Assembly (NCBI GenBank): GCA_025352125.1
Contig: JANXTZ010000034.1
Location: 1 to 64,000, forward strand
DNA: 64,000 bases
Source: Deinococcales bacterium
GTDB taxonomy: Bacteria; Deinococcota; Deinococci; Deinococcales; JAAFIG01
Reading direction: 5' to 3'
Shown here: positions 18,873 to 27,582 of the stretch, piece after piece
How the letters are laid out: every line of letters starts with the position of its first letter
Position numbering within the stretch: position 1 is the stretch's first letter
The notes under the pieces: model-generated
What the model saw: only the letters and a program-made list of their open reading frames with translations
Database searches by the model: none
Told to the model about the DNA's origin: nothing
Position numbers and translations under genes: made by a program

Positions 18873-19064
18873 ATGAACGACTGGATTACCAGCAATCCCG
18901 AAATTCTAAATGGCAAGCCTGTAATACGCGGCACAAGGCTGGCGGTCAATTTCTTACTTGGGTTGCTAGAGCAAGGCTGGTCAGAATCCCAAATTCTCGA
19001 GAGTTACCCGCACCTTTCACTCCAAGCTTTACAGGCGGTCTCTAAACTTCTGTCACCCCTTTAG
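18873..19064 (+). CDS. DUF433 antitoxin-like protein, short
   Basis: A 63-residue protein with the DUF433 signature: NPEILNGKPVIRGTRLAV, then GWSESQILESYPHLSLQALQAV. Normal members run about 10-15 residues further (helix after the YPHL motif), so the C-terminus looks clipped. DUF433 proteins are usually antitoxins paired with a DUF5615 PIN-like toxin. No partner is present downstream, where sucC follows, so this is an orphan or remnant. Confidence 0.65.
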   Translation: MNDWITSNPEILNGKPVIRGTRLAVNFLLGLLEQGWSESQILESYPHLSLQALQAVSKLLSPL

Positions 19065-19094
19065 GCACAATTCGCACGAACCGTATCTCGAGCG

Positions 19095-19100
19095 TATACT
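19095..19100 (+). promoter_or_regulatory. Candidate -10 box upstream of sucCD
   Basis: TATACT at 19095-19100 with a weak TTCGCA 19 bp upstream. It lies 72 bases before the sucC start. Confidence 0.35.
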
Positions 19101-19172
19101 TTGAAAGTTTGTGCTCGGGTTTAACCCTGGCAGCAAGGTCGTTCGAGGGATGCTCGAGCGTAAGGAGGATAC

Positions 19173-20318
19173 GTGAAACTTCACGAGTATCAAGCGAAAG
19201 AATTGCTGGCGCGTTTTGGCGTGCCTGTGCCGGCTGGCAAGGTCGCGTTCACGCCCGAAGAGGCGAAAGCAATTGCGGTCAGCGTCGGCAAGATGACGGT
19301 TATCAAAGCCCAGGTTCATGTCGGTGGACGCGGCAAGGCGGGCGGCGTGAAACTCGCCAAAGACGCGAATGAGGCTTTTGATCGCGCCTCGGACATTCTG
19401 GGCATGGACATCAAAGGTTTGACGGTCAAGAAGGTGCTTGTTGCCGAAGCCGTGGACATTGCCAAAGAGTATTACTGTGGCTTGATCGTGGATCGCAACG
19501 TACAATCTTACACGCTGATGGTTTCCAAAGAGGGTGGCGTGGACATCGAAGAGGTCGCCGCGAACAACCCCGATGCCATCACGCGCTTTGCGATTGACCC
19601 CATCAGGGGTTTGCGTCCGTTTGAAGCTCGAGAGGTCGCTTTGAAAGCGGGACTCGAGGGGAACATCAACAAGATTGCCAGCATGATGGTTGGCTTGTGG
19701 AACACTTGCGTTGGTGTGGATGCTTCATTGGCTGAGATCAACCCGCTCGTGGTCACAACCGCAGGCGATATTATCGCCGCCGATGCCAAAATTGACCTCG
19801 ACGACAATGCCCTCAGCCGTCATCCAGAACTCATGGCGTACCGCGAACTCGAGGCTGAACATCCGCTCGAGGTCGAAGCCAGCGCGTTCGGTTTCGCTTA
19901 CGTGAAACTCGACGGTTACATCGGCGTGATCGGCAACGGCGCGGGGTTGGTCATGACCAGCCTTGACGTGGTCGCTCGAGTCGGTGGCAAAGCCGCAAAT
20001 TTCTTGGACATTGGCGGCGGTGCAAAAGCCGATATTGTCTACAACGCCGTCAAGTTGGTGCTCAAAGACCCAGACGTGAAGGGCGTATTGATTAACATTT
20101 TTGGCGGCATCACCCGCGCCGACGAGGTTGCGAAGGGCGTCATCCGTTGTCTCGAGGAGGGCATTCTGACCAAACCCGTCGCCATGCGCGTCGCGGGAAC
20201 AGCCGTCGAGGAAGCCCACGTGTTGCTTGAGGGCAAACCAATTAACATTTACCCAACCATGATGCAAGCCGCGACTTCGCTGGTCAATGAAGTCAACGCA
20301 GCAGGAGGCAAAGCATGA
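19173..20318 (+). CDS. sucC: Succinate-CoA ligase beta subunit
   Basis: A 381-residue ATP-grasp subunit, close to the usual 386-390. It begins with GTG ([20 protein letters not shown], canonical) after a perfect AAGGAGG. Grasp motifs are visible ([33 protein letters not shown]) as is the C-terminal flavodoxin-like ligase part ([15 protein letters not shown]). With SucD it converts succinyl-CoA, ADP or GDP and phosphate to succinate in the TCA cycle. The stop overlaps the sucD start (ATGA), giving translational coupling. Confidence 0.96.
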   Translation: MKLHEYQAKELLARFGVPVPAGKVAFTPEEAKAIAVSVGKMTVIKAQVHVGGRGKAGGVKLAKDANEAFDRASDILGMDIKGLTVKKVLVAEAVDIAKEYYCGLIVDRNVQSYTLMVSKEGGVDIEEVAANNPDAITRFAIDPIRGLRPFEAREVALKAGLEGNINKIASMMVGLWNTCVGVDASLAEINPLVVTTAGDIIAADAKIDLDDNALSRHPELMAYRELEAEHPLEVEASAFGFAYVKLDGYIGVIGNGAGLVMTSLDVVARVGGKAANFLDIGGGAKADIVYNAVKLVLKDPDVKGVLINIFGGITRADEVAKGVIRCLEEGILTKPVAMRVAGTAVEEAHVLLEGKPINIYPTMMQAATSLVNEVNAAGGKA

Positions 20319-21190
20319 GCATCCTCGTGAACAAAGAAACCAGGGTTCTCGTGCAAGGCATTACCGGACGCGAGGGGGCGTTTCACACCGAAAAAATGCT
20401 CGAGTACGGCACGAAAATTGTGGCGGGCAGCACCCCAGGCAAGGGCGGACAGGTGGTGCAGGGCATTCCCGTGTACAACTCTGTGACCGAGGCTCGAGCC
20501 AAGCACGAAATTGACGCGAGCATTATTTTTGTGCCTCCAGCCGCCGCGCCAGATGCGACGCTCGAGGCGGCACACGCTGGCGTTCCGTTGATTATCAACA
20601 TTGCCGAAGGGATGCCCGTGCTCGACATGATGCGCGTGGTCAAAGAAATCAAATCCTTGCCAGGTGTGCGGCTGATTGGTGGCAACTGCCCAGGTTTAAT
20701 TACCCCAGGCGAATGCAAGCTCGGCATCATGCCAGCCAGCACCTTCAAAGCCGGGCGCGTCGGCATGATCTCGAGGTCGGGAACACTGACCTACGAAGCC
20801 AGCGCAATGCTTGCCGCCGCAGGCATTGGATGCAGCACCGTGGTTGGCATTGGTGGCGACCCGATCATTGGCACGACCTTTATTGATCTGTTACCAATGT
20901 TCAACGAAGACCCAGACACCGATGCCGTGGTCATGATCGGTGAAATTGGTGGCGCGGACGAAGAGATGGCAGCCGAATGGATTTCTAAGCACATGAAGAA
21001 ACCCGTGATTGCGTTTATTTCGGGACGCACCGCACCAAAAGGCAAACGCATGGGTCACGCGGGCGCTTTGATTATGGGCAATGTGGGCACAGCCGAGAGC
21101 AAACTCGAGGCGATGGCGAAAGCGAATGTGCCTGTGGCTGATACGATGGATCAGATTGTGGAGTTAACCAAAAAGACTTTAGGTTTGTAA
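20315..21190 (+). CDS. sucD: Succinate-CoA ligase alpha subunit
   Basis: A 291-residue subunit of normal length. The N-terminal CoA-binding Rossmann domain shows [13 protein letters not shown], and the phosphohistidine is in [12 protein letters not shown] near residue 245. [19 protein letters not shown] is also characteristic. It overlaps sucC by 4 bases and is followed by a rho-independent terminator, so the operon is just sucCD. Confidence 0.96.
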   Translation: MSILVNKETRVLVQGITGREGAFHTEKMLEYGTKIVAGSTPGKGGQVVQGIPVYNSVTEARAKHEIDASIIFVPPAAAPDATLEAAHAGVPLIINIAEGMPVLDMMRVVKEIKSLPGVRLIGGNCPGLITPGECKLGIMPASTFKAGRVGMISRSGTLTYEASAMLAAAGIGCSTVVGIGGDPIIGTTFIDLLPMFNEDPDTDAVVMIGEIGGADEEMAAEWISKHMKKPVIAFISGRTAPKGKRMGHAGALIMGNVGTAESKLEAMAKANVPVADTMDQIVELTKKTLGL

Positions 21191-21211
21191 GAAAATCTCG
21201 AGATAAAACAG

Positions 21212-21245
21212 AAACCGCCAGCCTCAAAACTGGCGGTTCTTTACA
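21212..21245 (+). terminator. Rho-independent terminator after sucCD
   Basis: AACCGCCAG (21213-21221) and CTGGCGGTT (21230-21238) form a perfect 9-bp stem with an 8-base loop, followed by CTTTACATTTTAA. Confidence 0.8.
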
Positions 21246-21254
21246 TTTTAACTT

Positions 21255-21276
21255 TCATGCGTTCATGCTATCATGC
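21255..21276 (+). promoter_or_regulatory. Triple TCATGC repeat, candidate autoregulatory operator
   Basis: TCATGC occurs at 21255, 21263 and 21271, an 8-bp period, directly before the antitoxin ATG at 21281. TATCAT (21269-21274) could be the -10 box of a leaderless transcript. Such direct repeats often bind the cognate antitoxin. Confidence 0.45.
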
Positions 21277-21280
21277 ACCC

Positions 21281-21565
21281 ATGATCGAAACCAAAACCAT
21301 TGGCTCGAGCGGTCAAATCAGCTTCGGCAAGCACAACGCTGGAAAAACCGTAACCATCGAAGAACTTAACCCTGGCGTTTGGATTGTCAAAACCGCCTTG
21401 GTGATTCCAGAATCCGAATTTATTTTGCACACCGAACCGTACAAATCACGACTTTCAGAAGCAATTTCCTGGGCGGAACAAAACCCAGCCCAAGCCAGTG
21501 ATTTAAAAGCGCTGACTGCAAGCCTGGAGTTACCCAAAACTTCTCGAAAACGCTCGAGATCATAA
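21281..21565 (+). CDS. SpoVT-AbrB-like antitoxin
   Basis: A 94-residue protein. The N-terminus (KTIGSSGQISFGKHNAGKTVTIEEL) has the swapped-hairpin AbrB look seen in VapB/MazE-type antitoxins. The C-terminal half is helical and ends in a basic tail. I choose ATG 21281 over 21257 because of the -10 spacing and the operator repeats. It is followed after one base by a toxin gene, so this is a type II toxin-antitoxin operon. Confidence 0.65.
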   Translation: MIETKTIGSSGQISFGKHNAGKTVTIEELNPGVWIVKTALVIPESEFILHTEPYKSRLSEAISWAEQNPAQASDLKALTASLELPKTSRKRSRS

Positions 21566-21566
21566 A

Positions 21567-21863
21567 ATGACTGTTCAACTTGATTTGAACAACCCCGTTT
21601 TTCAACGTACCTGGTTTGCGCTCGAGAAAGACGAGAAATTAGCGGTTCTAAAAACCCTCGAGAAAATAATCAAACTCGAGTGGTTGGAAGTGTACCGCGA
21701 CAAAGGTTTACGCTGGGAAGCCATTCAAAGCCGCACTGGACCAAACGGCGGACGGCTTTACAGTTTACGCACGACCAAGAAAATGCGGGCTGTTGCGTTC
21801 CGTGACGGTGAAATTTTGCGACTTTTGGATTTGTATCCAGACCATGACGGGGCTTACGAATAG
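21567..21863 (+). CDS. RelE/ParE-like toxin
   Basis: A 98-residue protein of toxin size and fold: an N-terminal helical half, then LYSLRTTKKMRAVAFRDGEILRLLDLYPDHDGAYE, which resembles the RelE-type beta-sheet with Arg/Lys residues and the typical C-terminal D-H-D-x-AY ending. It would inhibit translation or another core process until bound by the upstream antitoxin. The stop lies one base from the convergent TPR gene. Confidence 0.65.
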   Translation: MTVQLDLNNPVFQRTWFALEKDEKLAVLKTLEKIIKLEWLEVYRDKGLRWEAIQSRTGPNGGRLYSLRTTKKMRAVAFRDGEILRLLDLYPDHDGAYE

Positions 21864-21864
21864 T

Positions 21865-23538
21865 TTATATTTTGATGTTGAGCGTCTCGAGAATGGGTTC
21901 AAACCCGCGTAAGAGTTCGGGGTCGGGTTGTTGCTCGAGTTTTTGAAGGAGAAGAAAATAAGTTTGGATTCGTTCTGTTATGTCTTGAGAATACGCAGTC
22001 GGGCAGGCTCTAAAAAAGGGTTTAATAATAATTAGACTTTCAATCAAAGCTTTTTGTGCATCATCGAGCTTTCCTAAACTAAGATAACTGATTCCAATAT
22101 TGTTGAGTGAACCTGAAAGGTTTGGAAGATACGCATTTGGTTGAATTTCTGCCAATTTTTGATAAATTCTATTGGCTTCCTCACTGGCTTTTAGCGCATC
22201 TTCAAATCTTTTTAAAGTGCCATACCTGATTCCAAGGTTATTGAGTAACATCGCAAGGTCTGGAAGATACGCATTTGGTTGAATTTCTGCCAATTTTTGA
22301 TAAATTTTATTGGCTTCCTCACTGGCTTTTAGCGCATCTTCGAGCTTTCCTAAGCTGCTGTATCGATTTCCAAGATTATTAAGTGATCCTGCAAATTCAG
22401 CCAGATATAAATCTGGCTGAATTTCAACAAGTTTTCGACGGATTTCAGTTGATTCTTCACTAACTTTTAATGCTTCTTCAAATCTTTTAAAACTACTATA
22501 CCTAATACTAAGATTATTAAGTGAACTTGAAAGGTCTGCAAGATTTTCATCTTGTTGCATCTCAGATAATTTACGACGGATTTGGACTGACTCTTCACTA
22601 ACCTTTAGTGCATCTTCGAGCTTTCCTAAGCTGCTATATCTGTTTCCAAGATTGTTGAGTGACCTTGCAAGGTCTGCAAGATATAAAGCTGGCTGGCTTT
22701 CCACTTGTTTCCGACGAATTTGAGTTGATTCCTGACTTACTTTTAGTGCATCTTCGAGCTTGTTTAAACTACCATATCTATTTCCAAGATTATTAAGTGA
22801 TCCTGCAAGGTTTGCAAGAAAAGCATCAGGGTTTTCCAGCACAAGTTTACGAAATATATTGACGGCTTTTTTACTATATTCAAGTGCTTTTTTGTATTCA
22901 CCAATTTGACCAAGTAAAACACCAAAACGACCATAAGCACGCCCCAAATAAGGCAAATCTTCATCCGTTGGATTCGTATATGCTCTCAAAAGCTCTTCAT
23001 AACTTTCAATTTGGGCAACAATCTTTTCACGTTCAACAGCACTCAATTCGGGTTCTCGAGCCTCAAGTTCGATCACGGCTTCCCGAATGTTTGGTGGGCT
23101 TGGACTTTGAAACTCGAGCACTGCACTGTGCCACGACCAAAAGTCTGGGGCTTGACGGATAAATCTTGTGAAGGCTTCTTCTCGAAACCACATGACAAGT
23201 GGGTGTTCGACAAGCGAAAGTGCGTCGCGTTGAATGTTGGCATACTTTGCACAGGTAGTCAGTTCATCGTCTAAATTACCTTCATAAACCGCAAAAATGA
23301 CTTGACGTGGTTGATCGGGTAAATCACGAACCAAACGAATTGGATTCAATTGTTTGCCATTCAAAATCTGGTATTCGATGGGAATATTCAAACGTTTCTT
23401 GAGCAAGTTTTGAACGTTTCGTATGTCTTCAGGACTGCGGTACAAGCAAAACACCAAAACGCTGTGCTGACTTAAAGAAATCAGCAACTCGAGACGTTCA
23501 ACGTCTTCGGATTGAATGGGTTCAAGGGTTTGCGTCAT
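21865..23538 (-). CDS. TPR-repeat protein with N-terminal sensor/effector-like domain
   Basis: A 557-residue protein. Residues about 10-165 form an alpha/beta domain ending in APDFWSWHSAVLEF, a motif I know from domains that precede TPR arrays in bacterial STAND-like or ATPase-linked proteins. Residues about 200-510 contain roughly eight near-identical 42-residue TPR units (SLNNLGNRYSSLGKLEDALK and variants). The TPR stretch has no CTCGAG for about 1.1 kb (21.94-23.05), unlike the host. It is encoded 15 bases after the AAA ATPase on the same strand, so the two probably act as one complex. Candidate defence module; the biochemical activity is unknown. Confidence 0.65.
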   Translation of the reverse strand: MTQTLEPIQSEDVERLELLISLSQHSVLVFCLYRSPEDIRNVQNLLKKRLNIPIEYQILNGKQLNPIRLVRDLPDQPRQVIFAVYEGNLDDELTTCAKYANIQRDALSLVEHPLVMWFREEAFTRFIRQAPDFWSWHSAVLEFQSPSPPNIREAVIELEAREPELSAVEREKIVAQIESYEELLRAYTNPTDEDLPYLGRAYGRFGVLLGQIGEYKKALEYSKKAVNIFRKLVLENPDAFLANLAGSLNNLGNRYGSLNKLEDALKVSQESTQIRRKQVESQPALYLADLARSLNNLGNRYSSLGKLEDALKVSEESVQIRRKLSEMQQDENLADLSSSLNNLSIRYSSFKRFEEALKVSEESTEIRRKLVEIQPDLYLAEFAGSLNNLGNRYSSLGKLEDALKASEEANKIYQKLAEIQPNAYLPDLAMLLNNLGIRYGTLKRFEDALKASEEANRIYQKLAEIQPNAYLPNLSGSLNNIGISYLSLGKLDDAQKALIESLIIIKPFFRACPTAYSQDITERIQTYFLLLQKLEQQPDPELLRGFEPILETLNIKI

Positions 23539-23553
23539 GAAGGTTAATGCACC

Positions 23554-24858
23554 TTAAAGCAGTGGGGCAGCAATTGGATGGACGGCATACCAAACTCTTC
23601 CGTTGTCGTACTCAATTAAACTCAAGTTGTGTAGTAAATCGAGATACCCCGATTCTGAGTCAGGGTCAATGCGTTGTTCATCTCGAGCTTTTCGCAGTAA
23701 ATCCAGTTGTTTTACGGTCAGCATTCGTTGGTAAACCTTGCGTTCTTCGTTGACGGCGGCATCAACGTGGTGTTCTTCAATTTTGTCTGTTTTGGCAACC
23801 AACGCTTTTAGGGCAGCCATTTGCGTGAGTTTAATCGCAAGCCGCGAAATACCACCGCTCGAGATTACAATTTTCTCGAGTGCGGGTTGGGTTAAAAGAT
23901 TTGGGTTAACCCGTTTTGTGATAACTTCTTTTAACAAAGCAATACCGTTCCGAAGACGTTGCTGTTCTGCTGGGTCAGGAGTTTTTCGGGACTGCGTTTT
24001 GAAATTTGGAATTGGAATAGCTTCGGTAAAGTAAGGCAGAATTTGGTTGTACTCCTTGCTGTGCTGTAATGCCACAGGGAAGGTGTACACGATGGAGCAT
24101 TCCGGAATACTGAGGTAGTGTCCGTTTTTGTAAAACAGTTTTTCAGAGGCTTCAACAGAGGCTTTATCACACCCATCTATTAAACAGACCAATTGGCGAT
24201 TTATAGTTTTATAAATGGCTTGCTGTAAATCGTCAATGATGCCAAGCAGTTCAGAATACTTGGGCGTAACCTCTTGCCGTATGGTTTTACGGGTTTCAGA
24301 TTCCTTGCCAATGCGTCCACTGACGGAAAGAAACGCTTTTACAGACGAACTTAACCAGCCTGGTGTGCCAACAGAAACTTCAGTTTTTGCTTCTACTGCA
24401 ATTTGTGACGATTCTTTATTTTCTCGAACAATCTCAATATCGCTGCTCCAAACATCTAGGCGTTTTTGAATGGCAGTTCCAAGGTCAAGTCCTTGGTCTC
24501 GGCATTGCTCGAGAATTTTTGCGACCATCAAAACCATGATATCTACATAGTCCAAATCATTAAGGTCAAGGTCATCCAGAATCGAAAAGTGAACCACCCA
24601 GAGTTTGGAACTGGTTTGCAATTGTTTACTGAGGTACGTCAATGCGCTGCTTTTTCCGACACCGCGATGCCCTGTCAATAAAATTTTGCAAGGGTATTGC
24701 AACTCGAGTTGAATGGTCAGTTCCTCGAGTTTGTCTTGAACTTCTGGACGAACAACGTAAATCGTATCCAGTTCAGCAATTTCTAAACCCCTGGTGTGGT
24801 CAAGATTTGGAATTGCCCCTCGCAAGGTTTGTGCTTGCTGCATCGTCATGGTTGGCAT
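23554..24858 (-). CDS. P-loop (AAA/KAP-like) ATPase partner of the TPR protein
   Basis: A 434-residue protein. Walker A is ILLTGHRGVGKSSALTYL and Walker B LVCLIDGCDKA; a sensor-like PFTEAIPIPNF and a C-terminal winged-helix-like part (about 340-434) follow. This is the layout of standalone NTPases of NACHT/Orc-like type in two-gene defence modules. The start is taken at ATG 24858, with GGGAAG just upstream; TTG 24870 is possible. It is AT-rich compared with neighbours. Confidence 0.65.
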   Translation of the reverse strand: MPTMTMQQAQTLRGAIPNLDHTRGLEIAELDTIYVVRPEVQDKLEELTIQLELQYPCKILLTGHRGVGKSSALTYLSKQLQTSSKLWVVHFSILDDLDLNDLDYVDIMVLMVAKILEQCRDQGLDLGTAIQKRLDVWSSDIEIVRENKESSQIAVEAKTEVSVGTPGWLSSSVKAFLSVSGRIGKESETRKTIRQEVTPKYSELLGIIDDLQQAIYKTINRQLVCLIDGCDKASVEASEKLFYKNGHYLSIPECSIVYTFPVALQHSKEYNQILPYFTEAIPIPNFKTQSRKTPDPAEQQRLRNGIALLKEVITKRVNPNLLTQPALEKIVISSGGISRLAIKLTQMAALKALVAKTDKIEEHHVDAAVNEERKVYQRMLTVKQLDLLRKARDEQRIDPDSESGYLDLLHNLSLIEYDNGRVWYAVHPIAAPLL

Positions 24859-24895
24859 TGTACTTCCCAAAACCTAGCCATGACGAAGGTTTAGG

Positions 24896-25792
24896 TCACG
24901 AACGACTTTCGCCTAACATTTTCGAGCTTTCTCGTAAAAATCCCGTCACCGTCGGCAACACCCCAGGCTCGAGCCAGCGTCCAATCTTGGAGAACGCGCC
25001 AAGCATCGTGAAGTGATCGAGTTTTTCAAACATCACGGCTTTGACATCGCCGCCCACGGCAATCAGGGCTTTCTCGAGTGCTGGCGTGTTGAGTGGATTG
25101 ACCAGCGTGTCTTTTTCGCCGTGCATCAACAGCATGGGCGGGTTTGTACCGTCGGCAAAGCGCACGGGTTGGGTGTCCGACCAGTGCAGGGGGTCGCCAA
25201 AGGCGGCTTGGGTTTTGGCATCGGTCAAAATGAAATCAAAAAAATCGTAAGGTCCTGACAGGCAAACTACCGCATTCAGGACATCTCGAGTCAAACCAAC
25301 ACCCTCGAGATGCCGTGCATCGAGTGCCAACAAACTGGTGATGTGAGCGCCGCTCGAGTGACCAATCAAACTCACTTTTTCGGCTTCAAAATGGTACTGG
25401 TCGGCGTGACGGCGCAACCAACGAAGCGCGAGTCCAACGTCTCGAATCCAGGTTGGAAACGTTGCCCCAGGCGCGAGGCGGTAGTTGACGGTTGCCACGG
25501 CAAACCCTTCTAAATTCAGGGCTTCTGCCAGAAACGCGTACTCGTCTTTGCTGCCGCCGTGCCAGTACCCGCCGTGAACAAAAATCACCAGTGGCGCTCG
25601 AGGGACACGTCTGGGAATGTACAAATCGAGTTTTTGCCGCTCGAGTGCGCCATATTCGAGGTTTTTAAAGAGCTTAAAATTTTTGCTTGACGCCACAGTG
25701 TTGATGAGGTCGAGCGGGGCGCGACGAAGGCGCAGCAGGCTTTTTTGACTTTGACGGGCAATCACATTCAGCCAGTTTCGCTCGAGGCTCAT
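24896..25792 (-). CDS. Alpha/beta hydrolase (BD-FAE/kynurenine formamidase-like esterase)
   Basis: A 298-residue enzyme. The oxyanion motif is VIFVHGGYWHGGSKDEYAF, the nucleophile elbow is LIGHSSGAH, with Asp in MHGEKDTLVNP and His in KLDHFTML completing the triad. These features are typical of BD-FAE carboxylesterases and formamidase-like proteins. Whether it hydrolyses N-formylkynurenine cannot be said; there are no tryptophan-degradation genes next to it. Confidence 0.75.
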   Translation of the reverse strand: MSLERNWLNVIARQSQKSLLRLRRAPLDLINTVASSKNFKLFKNLEYGALERQKLDLYIPRRVPRAPLVIFVHGGYWHGGSKDEYAFLAEALNLEGFAVATVNYRLAPGATFPTWIRDVGLALRWLRRHADQYHFEAEKVSLIGHSSGAHITSLLALDARHLEGVGLTRDVLNAVVCLSGPYDFFDFILTDAKTQAAFGDPLHWSDTQPVRFADGTNPPMLLMHGEKDTLVNPLNTPALEKALIAVGGDVKAVMFEKLDHFTMLGAFSKIGRWLEPGVLPTVTGFLRESSKMLGESRS

Positions 25793-25801
25793 GCTTACAG
25801 G

Positions 25802-26857
25802 TTAAGGCACAAGATGAGGATTTGCTTGCAGTGGCGTTCCAAGCTTTTGCTGCAGGTCTTTGGCGGCACTCCAACCGCTCTCGATGGCGGCTTCGATGCG
25901 GCTGTGGTTGCTGGTACACCAGTCGCCGCAGAACATCAGGTTGTCTTGTGCCAGGAACGGTTCTGGGTGGGTGATGCTGGGTTTGGCGTAACGCCAACGG
26001 TGCGCCAGCATTACAATCGGTTTAACCCAGTCTCCCAACAATTCTTGCGCCACCTCGAGCATCAGTGCCGCCACGGTTTCTGGACTTTGCTCGAGGTGGG
26101 CTTGACTCCAGGCGGGCGTGGCATGAAGCACCAGTGTTGGCGGGCTGCCGACAGTTCGTTTGCTCGAGTCGAGCGCCGCCCATTCCAGCATCTCATGTTC
26201 AATCTCGAGTCCCTGCCAGTCAATCTCGGGGATTGCCTCGAGTGCGATCATGAGCGCCCAGCACGGATTGAATTGCACGGCTTCGAGCGCCTGAAGGGTT
26301 TGTGGCTGCAAACTCGAGCGGGTCAGCGCCAGGGCTTGCGGGGAGGGCGCATTCACGATCAGGCTGCGGGCTTGGTAAATCTCGCCATTCTCGAGCACCG
26401 CACTCCAACCCAGATGGCTAGGGAACACCGCGCCGACCAGGGCATTTGTTACAACCTCGAGCGGCAAACCTTCAGCATCCTCCACAAAGGCTTTTGCCAG
26501 GGCGTTCATGCCCTCCGTGCACACGTAACGCGCATGACCCGCCGCTCGAGTCTCCAGACCCCTTGCAGTCAATTTGGGAAAGCCCCGAGTCCAGGCTTGA
26601 ACCACGCCCGAATACTCGAGTTGGATGATCAGTTTTTGCAATCGTTCACCGCGAGCCGTGAAAAATTGCGCACCATGATCGACCCGCGCCGTCAAATCGC
26701 CAACACCAAGGCGTTTGGTGGTGCAGCGCCCACCGACACCACGGGATTTCTCGAGCATCAGCACGCCAAAGCCCGCGTTCTGCAACTCTCGAGCCGCCGC
26801 CAAACCCGCCAGTCCAGCACCGACCACGATCACATCCATCAAAGCCCGAACAGTCAT
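25802..26857 (-). CDS. NAD(P)/FAD-dependent oxidoreductase, renalase-like
   Basis: A protein of about 350 residues. It begins MTVRALMDVIVVGAGLAGLA, the FAD dinucleotide-binding GxGxxG, then LMLEKSRGVGGRCTTKRLG, typical of renalase/amine-oxidase-like flavoproteins. FCGDWCTSNHSRIEAAIESGWSAA near the C-terminus is the second FAD motif. The longer open frame to 27142 overlaps the divergent membrane protein, so start 26857 (or 26839) is preferred. It lies 9 bases from the hydrolase and is probably co-transcribed. Confidence 0.75.
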   Translation of the reverse strand: MTVRALMDVIVVGAGLAGLAAARELQNAGFGVLMLEKSRGVGGRCTTKRLGVGDLTARVDHGAQFFTARGERLQKLIIQLEYSGVVQAWTRGFPKLTARGLETRAAGHARYVCTEGMNALAKAFVEDAEGLPLEVVTNALVGAVFPSHLGWSAVLENGEIYQARSLIVNAPSPQALALTRSSLQPQTLQALEAVQFNPCWALMIALEAIPEIDWQGLEIEHEMLEWAALDSSKRTVGSPPTLVLHATPAWSQAHLEQSPETVAALMLEVAQELLGDWVKPIVMLAHRWRYAKPSITHPEPFLAQDNLMFCGDWCTSNHSRIEAAIESGWSAAKDLQQKLGTPLQANPHLVP

Positions 26858-27014
26858 AAGCTCAATTTGCACTGGATTGACGCTGAACACAACAGCCGAA
26901 CTCGCAGTTGGAAGCGCTTCTCGAGCTTTGGCGTTCATTGTGAAGCGGAATTTATCACCCGTTTTCGAGTTTTGAATGTCATAGTGCACTGTGATACTTC
27001 TCAAGGAGGTTCTT

Positions 27015-27509
27015 ATGAAATTACAACAACTGCTCAAAAGATTGATTCCAATGCTCATCATTGCCCTGTTTCCCGTCGCTGGAGCGCAAAGCATTTGGGG
27101 CGGTGTCAACGCCGAACTGCCTTTCTCTGGCGGCGCGGGCATTTACGCCAGCCTGCACGTTGGCGCGGGTTACAACCTGCCGCTCGGGCTGGGAACCATT
27201 GGTCTCGAAGTCACGCCGTTCGCCCTGCGCGGCGACAACCAATCGTTTTTCCGTGTCGGCGCTGTGCTGCGCGACATTCCCCTGCCATTCTTGCCCATCA
27301 GCTTTCGTGCCGAAGCCGGACTCGAGCGCCTGACCGCAGGCAGCTTGTTCGATTTTGGGACGGGCAGCACCAGCGTTTACCTCGGCGGTGGCGCGAGATA
27401 CACCGTTTTTGGACCGTTGGGCATTAACTTGGCTGGTCGCTTGTACTTCGGCGGCAGTGGCGCGGCGAGTGCGTTCACCGTATCCCTGGGCGCAGATTTT
27501 AAAATCTAA
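27015..27509 (+). CDS. Outer-membrane beta-barrel-like exported protein
   Basis: A 164-residue protein with perfect AAGGAGG before ATG 27015. Signal peptide at residues 1-24 (cleavage after VAGA). The mature part is all alternating Gly/aromatic strands (GAGYNLPLGLGTIGLEVTPF, VYLGGGARYTVFG) ending in VSLGADFKI, the typical barrel end. Likely a small outer-membrane protein of unknown role. Confidence 0.65.
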   Translation: MKLQQLLKRLIPMLIIALFPVAGAQSIWGGVNAELPFSGGAGIYASLHVGAGYNLPLGLGTIGLEVTPFALRGDNQSFFRVGAVLRDIPLPFLPISFRAEAGLERLTAGSLFDFGTGSTSVYLGGGARYTVFGPLGINLAGRLYFGGSGAASAFTVSLGADFKI

Positions 27510-27526
27510 AACGCAAGCAAGATCAA

Positions 27527-27564
27527 AAAGGTGGCTCGAGATTTAGGATTCTCGAGCCACCTTT
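27527..27564. terminator. Bidirectional terminator between convergent genes
   Basis: AAAGGTGGCTCGAGA (27527-27541) pairs perfectly with TCTCGAGCCACCTTT (27550-27564) around an 8-base loop, with A- and T-rich flanks. CTCGAG is part of the stem. It sits between the barrel protein and fabI. Confidence 0.85.
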
Positions 27565-27582
27565 GCTTTTCGCCAATTGCTA

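Noticed and set aside
18873..19064. Functional DUF433/DUF5615 toxin-antitoxin pair
   Set aside because: The DUF433 protein is short and no toxin gene lies before sucC.
21865..23538. Possible CRISPR-like repeat array
   Set aside because: The repeats are in-frame TPR codons of 126 bp with diverged units, not short repeats with unique spacers. No CRISPR array is seen in the window.
25745..27427. Plus-strand ORF of 560 codons
   Set aside because: Antisense to the flavoprotein and running into another frame of the beta-barrel gene. The opposite strand has clear FAD motifs.
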